From Pardosa pseudoannulata (taxonomy: Eukaryota; Arthropoda; Arachnida; Araneae; Lycosidae), in the NCBI GenBank assembly GCA_032207245.1, contig CM063504.1:16163963-16227962 (forward strand): a stretch of 64,000 nucleotides of DNA, in the 5' to 3' direction. How positions within the stretch are numbered: position 1 is the first letter of the stretch; each line of letters begins with the position of its first letter. Shown one piece after another: positions 1-9,047 of this stretch. The translations under genes were made by a program, and so were the position numbers. The notes beneath the pieces were generated by a model, which made no database searches, was not told where the DNA came from, and saw only the letters and a list, made by a program, of their open reading frames with translations.

Positions 1-270
1 GTTTTCTTTTTTAAAGTTTCCTTTTGAATGCAAGCCGTCCTTTCCAAACTACAAGTGCAGATAAATATTTTGGAATTCCCTTTTTCAGAATTTCTTCTCG
101 CAAAAACAATTTTTGGTATGAGTGTACTCTTCCCCATTTTCAAACATCCCTGTTCTAAACAAAAACACACCCCATTTCGAAATTTGGAAGATCATACTGC
201 CGAGTCCTACAACAATCGAATGTTATTGCACTTATGACGATACTACATATTAAACTAGATTATTATTGAT

Positions 271-332
271 TCTTGATTATCCGAAGTAGGTTCGGCCCCA
301 ATTACTTCGGGTAATTGAGGTTCTAATGTATT
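271..332. mobile_element. Possible pogo/Tigger-like transposon end
   Basis: The stretch contains the imperfect inverted pair ATCCGAAGTA and TACTTCGGGT around a GGTTCGGCCCC core. This style of repeated TAATCGAA/CCGAAGTAAT motif is typical of pogo/Tigger (Tc1-mariner superfamily) terminal sequence. No transposase is readable in the flanks and no second end is seen, so this is a family-style match only. The rest of 1-656 shows no assignable gene; its short reading frames have no recognisable domain. Confidence 0.35.
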
Positions 333-656
333 TGTAAACATATAGATTTTTTTAAACATATTTTAGAAAACGTCCATTCCCCTTGAGGACCAGCACGTAG
401 ATGCTATACGAGTCGACCGTTGTGAAAACCGTTGCCGTTTAAAGCCATCTATTAACTAAATCTAGCATTTCAAAATTTAAACAAAACGGTCCGATCTCTG
501 ATTATGCATACGTGACGCTGATCTCTTAATATCAACCGGAGATCATCGCGTAGAGGCAACGCTGGGCTGATATGAGTGGAATCGCTGCGTCGCGGATACG
601 CGACGTTGGTTAAACAACCTTCTAATGGCGTATTCCACGCCAACATGCATACAACA

Positions 657-1321
657 TTAACACTAGATTTACGGATGTTGATTATACATCTATTTTTACT
701 GAAGTGAGTCAATTTGACTCATACAAGAAAATTGAAATTTTTTGCAAAAAAAAATAGTTCCAAATTAATTTAAATAAAATGTTTATTATCAAAAAATTCA
801 TGGAAAACATTTTTTACATATAAAATCTGTTTTTAAAACGCATTTTCCACAAACATTTCTATTACATTTAGCACAATGGTTTCTACATCTGTTTCTTTTA
901 TATGATTGTTGAACTTGACAATTCTTCCAAGCGTCAGTAGCATGAATTTCTGCCATCGGAATGGAAGTGTTCTCGATTTCTTCTCTATATTTACTTCTTA
1001 GCTCTTCAGCCGATTGGAAAATAAAATCTTGACTGTTGCCCAGGCCTGATAGGACCAATAAATTTCATGCTATGCAATTAACTGTTAAACCAATCTATGA
1101 GTCAAATTGACTCACAACCGTGAAAATAGGTATACCACATTTGATAATGCGAAATGAAGGGGTCTGAGGGGAAGAGGAATGAAAGTTTACATATATTTTA
1201 TTATTTAACTAAAAACCAAAGTATGTTTTTGAAAAGTGATATTAAAGTTTTATATATATATATATATAGTGATCAAATTTTTAATGAGTCAAACTGGCTC
1301 GGTCCGTAAATATAGTGTTAA
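657..1321 (-). mobile_element. piggyBac-like element, internally deleted
   Basis: The element is framed by TTAA on both sides (657-660 and 1318-1321), the target site used by piggyBac transposases. Just inside lie 15-bp terminal inverted repeats, CACTAGATTTACGGA at 661-675 and TCCGTAAATATAGTG at 1303-1317, matching at 14 of 15 positions. Subterminal palindromic GAGTCAATTTGACTC-type motifs occur near 706, 1080 and 1285. About 657 bp between the TTAA sites is too short for an autonomous copy. The element keeps only the 3' end of a transposase on the minus strand. Confidence 0.75.
798..1058 (-). pseudogene. piggyBac-like transposase C-terminal remnant
   Basis: This is an open frame of up to 86 codons inside the TTAA-flanked element. 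Its last 35 residues are a cysteine-rich knuckle (RCRNHCAKC, then NVCGKC, then CKKC). That matches the RING/zinc-ribbon-like Cys-rich domain that ends piggyBac transposases and binds DNA ends. The catalytic DDD core is missing, so the fragment cannot transpose itself. The real upstream boundary of the remnant is unknown. Assignment rests on the Cys pattern plus the TTAA/TIR context. Confidence 0.6.
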
Positions 1322-1774
1322 AAAGCATCAGATTCAATTTAAGATTCCTTTACCAGTTGAAAAATACGCGGATTTCTCGCGTGATAACGAAAAGTTTTCA
1401 ACCGATTGAATAAGGCCTTATAACAAGTTAACCTGAACTAAAATATATAGGTTGAAAATTTTTTGCTTTAATACAAGATATCTGCACATTCTTAACCAGT
1501 ACGAGTCATAAACTAACACTTACACGTGGACTTGTAACAAGGCTATAACTCAGTAAGCGACACTGATACTTATAACTTTATACTTAAAATACTTCATTAA
1601 AAGAACAACATGAGTATAATTCCCTCGAAAACAAAAATCTAATAAACTAATATTATACGATTTTTTTTAATTTTGCTACTTTAACAATTGTTTTTAAATG
1701 GTACTAGGTTATAATACTAACAAACATTAAAAAGGGTGTTTGGGTAGTCTATTCAACATGTTAAAAACTAAAGG

Positions 1775-1890
1775 GCTGGGATTCTGTTCTTTGGACCTAA
1801 GTTCGTGAATTCGAATCTCACTGCAGGCATCGATGTTCGTAACAATTCTGAATCTGTCTTTAATATAGATCCCGATGCCATTCCACCAAC
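1775..1890 (+). repeat. tRNA-derived SINE, degraded copy
   Basis: Aligns by eye to the body of the SINE family that is intact at 59704-59880: a GTTCGTG...TTCGAATC B-box region followed by GCAGGCATCGATGTTCGTA and AATTCTGAATC. The 5' A-box part and the tail are eroded, and no target duplication is visible. The 3' side runs straight into an anomalous C-rich patch. Confidence 0.55.
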
Positions 1891-1894
1891 CCGA

Positions 1895-2095
1895 ACACAC
1901 CAAACCGCGAGGCAAACATAAAGCACCAACCACCCCAGATCCAAATAGCAAACCGACTCCCGCCGACTCGGTGAGCCCCCCATAGCGAAGCGCACCGATC
2001 CCCCCAGATCCACCTGAGGGGGCCCCCCGCACGCAATCCAACGCACCCGGCAACCACACATTCACCCCGTCGGCGGCCACAACAGCCCTAATACC
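1895..2095. other. C-rich, strand-skewed patch
   Basis: About 200 bases are very rich in C and A and poor in T, for example repeated CCCC runs and CCACCCCAGATCC, in an otherwise AT-rich contig. Several overlapping frames are open here only because the composition lacks stop codons. No domain is recognisable. It abuts a SINE copy on its left. Confidence 0.4.
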
Positions 2096-2261
2096 CCCTT
2101 GTGTAGCAATAAAGTATGGGACACAAGGAGTTAAATATTACTGATTCTGTCACTGAAGAAGACTGAAAAATAGATTTTAAAAGTGTGAATTACTTATTTC
2201 AATTTGGTTGTTTAAGGTATTTGCCAGCTCCTGTACATGTTCCAAACATATGTTTTGCAAT

Positions 2262-2405
2262 CTTAGAATCTTAGAGCCAAAGTTCGTGGGTTAGAAAACA
2301 ACTGCAGGCAAGGATATTCGCAGCAATTCTGAATCGGCTTTTAGAAGTAAGTCCAGATCTCATTAGCTCTCGTATAGCAAAATAGTAGACCATAGTGCTC
2401 CAAAA
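2262..2405 (+). repeat. tRNA-derived SINE, degraded copy
   Basis: This copy shares the order of landmarks with the intact SINEs: GTTCGTGGGTT, GCAGGCAAGGATATTCG, ATTCTGAATCGGC, CTCATTAGC, CTCGT and GTAGACC-TAGTGCTCC at the end. It is in the sense (pol III) orientation. The B box is damaged and no flanking duplication is seen, so it is old. Confidence 0.6.
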
Positions 2406-2696
2406 AAATTAATTAAACAATACTTCCGAAATTTAAATGACACATTTTTGTACATTCTTAGACAAAAAAAAAACGACGCACTGAGAAGATGTGATGCAAA
2501 TTGGACACTAATTGATATAAATGCAGGTTTCTATGGAAAATGCAAAATTTCAAAGTTTGGTGGCCAATGAATGCATGTGTGTAGCTGCAGCACATCTTAT
2601 CTGCGCAACTAGCAGTATATTTAAGAGGAGAAATTTCAATTACAGGTCATAAGTTCTTTACGAATTTCATTCCGTGTACTCAGATAGACAGTAACT

Positions 2697-2965
2697 ATGC
2701 CTCGCATACAGGTGCTCCAACGATATGCGCAGATGTCATCATTTGAGAGAGAAAGTGTAGTTGGGCTCAGATAAGCCGGTTGGTCTAATCGAATTTCTCG
2801 AGATCTGGGCAGAATCGATGCCACTATTAGACGATGTTGGCAGGAATGGGTGAACCAGGGCCAAACACAGTGTCAAGAAGGAAGCGGTCGGCCTAGAGAA
2901 ATAATGACAGAACATGACCCAGCAATCGCCAAAGCAGCACTGACAGCCGTAGATTCATCATTATT
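2697..2965 (+). pseudogene. Tc1-like transposase, N-terminal fragment
   Basis: The frame from ATG 2697 encodes MPRIQVLQRY followed by a helix-turn-helix region (GLR-stop-AGWSNRISRDLG, then RRCWQEW) and the linker GSGRPRE. These are landmarks of the DNA-binding half of Tc1-like transposases. An in-frame TAA interrupts the first helix-turn-helix. The frame fades near 2965, and the catalytic half reappears about 1 kb downstream after inserted DNA. The element is dead. Terminal repeats were not found. Confidence 0.7.
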
Positions 2966-3036
2966 GTTGGTCATTCTCACTTATATTAAGTTTAAAGTAA
3001 ATAAAAATAACTTGTATCATTGTTTTGAGAATGACA

Positions 3037-3328
3037 CAAGGCCGTAGGCAGGGGGGATTTGGGAGACTTGTCCCCCCCCGAAATTTTGAAAGGTTATTTG
3101 GTAGGTAGACAATGTCCCACGTTTGTATGTGTATGTGCTATCTGCCTAGCTGTTCATGAACATAGACTGTATTCTCATAGAAAAAAACTGCTGAGACCAT
3201 AAAAGTCTTGCTGGGCTGCTGGCCGGAAATACAGTGCTTTCCCTTTCATCAATTGAAGTATCATTCACAAATAAAGATGTCTTTCTCCCTTGGTCCCCCT
3301 CCAAAAAAAATTTCTGGCTACGGCTCTG
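3037..3328. mobile_element. hAT-type MITE with 8-bp target duplication
   Basis: A 292-bp element is flanked by perfect GAATGACA copies at 3029-3036 and 3329-3336, the 8-bp duplication typical of hAT elements. Its ends are inverted: CAAGGCCGTAGGCAG on the left and CTGGCTACGGCTCTG on the right. Inside each end are G/C runs next to AAATTTT. There is no coding capacity. It lies in the DNA separating the two halves of the Tc1-like pseudogene. Confidence 0.75.
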
Positions 3329-4006
3329 GAATGACATGCTGAGTTTTAGCACTTGCAAAGTCAAGAGTTTTTTGTTCTTATCTCCGGTAACTGTGTAAAC
3401 AAACCACGAATTTCGTGGTTTAACTATGGGAAATGATGTCATAGTTAATCAAGTTGTTGGTCTGAAATGACGTCATTATCTCAAAGTAATTGTTTTCGGA
3501 AACCGGATATTTTCGTGTATCGTTATATCATGCTTCTGCATTCATGTTTGGCAACATATTTTGTAACAATTGTGTGGAAATGTTGCATGCATAATTAATT
3601 ACCGAGAGTTTATAAAATACGTCTGTAGTCTGCTGAGTGGCGGCTATTTTCTTCTGTTATCTTTGCATTATGTTACGGTGGATTTTTTGTTGTTGTTGTT
3701 GTTTAAAATTTGTTCAGTCGCTGGGTACGATGGAGTTAGTTTATTAATATGTCTACATTGTAAATATTTTTTGAGTACTTGGAGCTTTTTCATATCATCA
3801 ATAAAATTCATGCTCTAAAGTGAAAACTTTGCTTATCTTCTTTTTGCTATTCTACTTGCCAAAAGTCTTTCACTGTGCTAAAAGACATGCCTCTGTTTAG
3901 AATTACGTTGTTAATAAGCTTAACGAGACTACGCTCTGCTAACCTTCAAAGTCCAACAATTATCATCCATTATACGTGTAATTAGGGCTTCAATGACAGC
4001 AAAGAC

Positions 4007-4203
4007 ATTCATAGGCGGCTCACAGAAAGGGGGCTATGGTCACGGTACCCCTTGCGCCGACTACCATTGACTTCTGTACAACGACAAGTGCAGTGGTATC
4101 GGGCTTATTCGAATTGGAATGTCACTGACTGGAATAGAATAGTCTTCAGTGATAAATACCGGTTTGAACTGAACCCCAATGACTAGCGAAGACGCCCCGG
4201 AAT
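4007..4203 (+). pseudogene. Tc1-like transposase, catalytic-domain fragment
   Basis: The frame reads IHRRLTERGL, then PLRRLPLT, QWYRAYSNWN and WNRIVFSDKYRF, ending at a stop after NPND. The WNRIVFSD motif includes the second catalytic Asp of Tc1 DDE transposases. It matches the order expected after the N-terminal fragment at 2697-2965, so both probably derive from one element. The DNA at 3337-4006 between the MITE and this fragment is unassigned. Confidence 0.65.
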
Positions 4204-6265
4204 AACTAGTAAGGATAACTAGTCATGATAACTAGTAGGTAGTTAAAATTTTGCCTTTATGTTCTAAACAAAAATAAAATTCTTTGTGAGTTGAAATGTT
4301 CTATGGCAGAGTTAAGATATTGGTTGAAGTCATTTAACAATTTCCCTTGTAACGATCCGTTACATGACTCGAACGAAAGAAGAACAGAAGGTGGCATTTC
4401 GCAGCGGACATTGTTACCGGTAGGTAGAAATGCGCTGTCCGAATAAAGCCGTTTGTGTACCAGGTTTCCGTTAATAAAACAGAGGCAGTCGCTTGAGTGC
4501 AAGTAAATTAAAAACTTTCAGTACGCCGAAGCCAGTGTGTCTACGTCTTTATGATGTCTATTGCCATCAAGAGACTCTAAAATAATTATAAATCGAGTGA
4601 TGATGGGGTCCATTATTCCCCACATATAGACCAAGTTAGCGGTGCCGCTAATGTATTTAGGATGGTTGGTCGGTTAACTAAGAACTTCGGCCACATCTGG
4701 AAACGCGTCAGCTGATCCAGGCTAGTCGTTTGATCGCAAAATTGCGTCACCCAGGATATGGAAGGTTCCGGAAAGAATCACGCGAGGGGCAACAGGGACC
4801 TTTACATAAGAGGATTGGCTGAGAGAAGAGGATTTTTTTGTGGAGCTCGAGAAGAGTCCACTTGTCTCTCAGAATTGCCGGAGCTTGCTTTCCTTCAGAA
4901 ACCTCAAGCATCTACGCTTTCTGCTAGGAAGTCGACCTTCGATTTCGAGAATCTCATTTTCGTTACCTTTAATAACTTTTTTTTTACTTCGTGCTTTGAA
5001 CTAGGTCGCTGAGAGTGACACTTCCTTTCATTTTGGATCTTCCTGCATCCTTTGATTCTCAACGAACTCCAATGAGATACGTACTCTGAGCATTTCGAAC
5101 CTCAGTGTAGAAGTCAACCGTTCGGATCATCAGACCGGTAGATTATAGTGTCGGAGTCCCGTACCGGTACTAATTAACGAACTGTTCATGTGTTCGAGAG
5201 TTACTAGCTTCACTGTAACCACGTGTTTTATATTTTTAACGTTTATCTCAGCACGATATCTCAGAAGTAATTGAATTTACTGAATCCTGTACATAGATAT
5301 ATATAATTATTCCAATGAATAAATCATTAATCAACATTATATAGATTTTCAGGCTGTATCTTTGATGGCCTTGCCTACCCTTACTCCAGTACGTCACACC
5401 CTTCTCTTTTAGCAAAAAATAGAAATAACGAAATGTGTTATAGGAATAGAATATTAGTTAGGGGTCATTCAAACTGTTTATTCACTACATTAATCTTTTA
5501 AGAAAAGTCAAAAAGGGAAATGAGATTAAACAGGAAGTATACTACTAATACTTCGTTATAAATTATAAAACTTACTATTTTCTTATGTCGTCCTACTATA
5601 CTAGATTTGAACAAGTATACGATTTACACTGGTAATTTTGAAATAATTCATAGCAAAGTAGCAAATATAAATTTCTCAATATTTTACAATCCTTATTTTA
5701 AATATAACTAATTTTCGTCTTATTACTAGCACAGAATTTCTCCAAAATACATTACATCGGGATAAGGTTAGATGGTAATAAACCCCAGGTTATTTGAAAG
5801 GATTATTATGTAACGGGATTTCTTAGGTACCGTCTTACCATAAATGTTGATTAGTTCTAATTGGAGATAAAAAGTCATAAATTATGTTGTAAGTAATTGG
5901 TGATTAATTCTTATTAACTCACGTCTTAGAACGCCTGGGACTACTATGCGTTTTACTACCTTACAGCTGTTATTATTGGAATAAAGACTATCTCAAGAAG
6001 GGAGTATGGGGAAGAGCATTGTAACCCAAAGATGCACGAATCAGAACTCCTACTATCGGAATTTCTATGGAACTAGACTTCCTTTCGCTATTTAAAACCT
6101 ATTTTAAATTACATTAAGCCAGTAAAGTGTTAAAGTAAAGGTATATAGGTTACTGTGTTATTTTTCCAAATAAGTACTTTAAAATATTGGGTATTGTCCC
6201 CAAATATTCTTTAAATGCGAAAACACGACACTGCGTTTATCCTTAAATTGCAGTTTAGATATACG
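4204..6265. other. Intergenic, no gene recognised
   Basis: It begins with three close ATAACTAGT copies (about 4203-4235). The part at 4550-5400 is less AT-rich and could be an old LTR or other repeat, but I could not pair its ends. The rest is AT-rich DNA upstream of IFT25 with no supportable exon. Confidence 0.4.
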
Positions 6266-6279
6266 GTTGCCTTAGCAAT
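6266..6279 (+). promoter_or_regulatory. Second X-box-like motif
   Basis: GTTGCC-TT-AGCAAT resembles the RFX X-box inverted repeat, with the last base off consensus. It lies about 575 bp upstream of the IFT25 start codon. It is weaker and more distant than the motif at 6747 and may be chance. Confidence 0.3.
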
Positions 6280-6319
6280 GGTAAATATGAGTGATCAATA
6301 TTGATTGGCTGCAATTGAT

Positions 6320-6363
6320 AAACAATATTATTGATAATAATATGATTATCAATAATATTGTTT
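6320..6363. repeat. Perfect 19-bp inverted repeat
   Basis: The arms at 6320-6338 and 6345-6363 are exact reverse complements (AAACAATATTATTGATAAT on the left) with a 6-base loop. They lie about 0.5 kb upstream of IFT25. AT-rich DNA makes short palindromes common, but a perfect 19-bp arm is notable. Confidence 0.6.
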
Positions 6364-6746
6364 AATCTGTGTTTAGCTCTAATTGCCTAGCATGAGATAT
6401 AATAATCAGCCAGATCTAATCTAGGATTAATGACAATATAACTATATAGTTGTTAAAGCATGATATAAAAAATAAATGATACCGAGAACAGTGTGTTATA
6501 AAAAAATCTAAACGATAAGACACATTTCAGCGCTAAACAAAAGTCATTATTTGTTTATATAATCTCAGAGTTAGCAGTCTTATAAAACCTTTCACAGCAG
6601 TCACAACTTTATGCAAATAATTGGATCGTTAAGTAATTTTAACTTTTGCGTTTCCTTAAAACTTTTGATAACTGATAACAGATCGACTGTGAGTTTTGGA
6701 TATCAATTTATAAGATCGTGCATGGCAACAATATTTGTTAATTCTA

Positions 6747-6760
6747 GTTACCATGGAAAC
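6747..6760 (+). promoter_or_regulatory. RFX X-box upstream of IFT25
   Basis: GTTACCATGGAAAC matches the classic RFX X-box (two half-sites GTNRCC and RGNAAC around AT) at nearly every position. It ends 93 bp before the IFT25 ATG. RFX factors drive ciliary genes through X-boxes close to the start. A further half-site, ATGGCAAC, lies at 6722-6729. Binding is inferred from motif and position only. Confidence 0.65.
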
Positions 6761-6853
6761 AGTAAATGTGGTAGCTGCAGCTTATCTTTAGAGTGTTAAA
6801 ATTAAAGTAATTCTACTTCAACTTAACACTTTATAATTTTATAATTAATAAAA

Positions 6854-6945
6854 ATGATTGATTTATCCTCACCTACTTCTGGTGCTCAAATTGTAATGGC
6901 TTCATCTAATGACTCACGTTTTCCAGCGACCAATATTTTGGATGG
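6854..6945 (+). CDS. IFT25: IFT25 exon 1
   Basis: Encodes residues 1-30 and two bases of codon 31, from MIDLSS to NILDG. The donor is GG|GTAATT. The 5' untranslated boundary cannot be placed from sequence alone. Confidence 0.88.
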
Positions 6946-9009
6946 GTAATTTCAGTTGTATTTATGCCTCCGTTCTGACTTAAACTTTCAAATAATCAAA
7001 TTGTTTTATAAAATTTATAATAGTAAGATAGCTTAGTATTTATTTCATGGTCCTTATTTATTCTTTATATTTGTTATACTGTGAGTAATTCATTTTATTG
7101 TTAATTTGACATAAAGGAAAGAAAACTGCAAATTTTGCCTGTGTTTACATTTTCTGCTTTAGTATTTGTGCTTAGAAGCATAGATTTCAACATTAGAATT
7201 TTTGAACAGCTGTATCAACTGTTTCACTTTAATAAATTGCTCAATTAATGTAATTTAAGTTCAGTAAAAGCAGTCTTACTCTTTTTAGCGTTCTCTCGAA
7301 AACAAATAAGTTTTATTTGTATAATGGTGGTAGATAATATAGAGCTGTATCTCAATAAATTATTAGAATAAATTTACTTATTTGAGGAAATGTGCTTTTT
7401 TTTTCAATATTCAAATTTGCATATGTAATTTTCTTCTAAATTAATTTACCCATATTGTAAGTCCCAAATTGTAGGTCACTATAAAATTTTAGATCCAGTC
7501 AACAATGAAGCTAAATGTTATAGAAACTAAGATTGTGCATATCACAGGCAGTATAGGTGCTGATTTATTAGAATAATTAGTAATTTTGCTAACTTGGCTA
7601 ATTGTCTCAAATTGGCATCCTAGTATCATGCGGGACTAGAGTCCCATGATATTGGATTCAATTCTGGTGGATGCCAGGGTATGATTATCGCACAGACATT
7701 TGGGGCACATGCCTTGGGCACAAAAATTTAGTCGAGTGTTTGAACACATATTAAGTGGGGAAAAATTGCAAACTTACACTACCAGTGTTAAGTTTTAATA
7801 AATTATTGTATGAGGTAATTGTGTTTGTCATGAACTATATTGTTTCCTGTTTACTTTAATTTTACTGTTATTTACCTGATAATTAATTCCCTCAACAAAC
7901 CTGGTGCTCTTTTTATCCTATGGGTTATTGCATATTTGTAAGACAGATTATTAGCAATGTACCGCTATAAACCATTAAATCATCTCATCAATTTAAATTA
8001 TTTTTAATTCTATTATTATTTATTTCTGCACCACAGAGCTTGTGAGTATGACAAGGTAAAAATAAAAAAAAGTGGGTCACTCTAGGTCTTTAAAAGTCCT
8101 TAATTTTTAAGCATGGCTAAACAGATAATAATGATTACGTAAAATGAAAATTTGGTGTTTTTGATTTTGAATATTATTTTAATGCTAATATCTTAAATAT
8201 GTTTGCTAATTCAATGTTATAATTTTTATATGACTGTAATTATGATAATAACTTGTCACTATAAATTTGCAATGGGGGTGGAGGGCAGAAAAATAGGATT
8301 GTGCCCTGGCAGATGCACTAAGCATCTCTCTGTATACTCAGAGAATATGAGTCTAAATCTGTGAGGCTGAATGTCCATTTGCTAGGAGATTGGTAGGTAG
8401 AAAAGAGGCATGGATTTAGGAATAAGTCCTTCCTTTTGAGAATGATCAAATTTGAGAAGATTCTCCAGCAGAACATCATAAACTCCTTGCACCTTTCATT
8501 GACCCTTCATGAATTATCAAAAAGCTTATGTGGCAGTAAATAAAAAAAAAGTTGCAGAAAAAACACTTCTAATTTTTCAAATATATTTACAAATATTCAC
8601 TGACATATATACATATATGATTATGTTTTTTGTGCGATTTACATGTATATACTGTCAAAATTCCAAAGATGTTTCAGTATTTTATAAAGAGCAGGATGTC
8701 AATACTAATTCAAATTTTGAAGTAAAATTCTATGACAATTTCAGTACTTTCTCTATACTTTCTTGGAAGTAAAACAGATTTTTATAATTATGTGTACTCT
8801 AAAATATATTCTATATGATGAAATTTGACTTGGTAATTCTTAAAACAAAATTATAGCTACGCATTAGCTTTAGGAGTAAACCAATAAATCATAATAGATT
8901 CTTTACCTAAATATATGCAAAATTCAGTAGCTGAACAGGACTGTTTTGCCTTTTGCCATTGGTTTCTTTGGGGTGGGTGTAAATCAAACTGAAAGTAGGG
9001 TTATTCACA

Positions 9010-9047
<38 letters not shown>

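Noticed and set aside
1727..2080. 117-codon Gly-rich minus-strand frame
   Set aside because: Open only because the C-rich patch lacks stop codons; three overlapping frames are open at once and the frame starts in a SINE.
4550..5400. Solo LTR
   Set aside because: Composition and an end-like GTACGTCACA suggest an LTR, but no matching start, duplication or primer-binding context was found.
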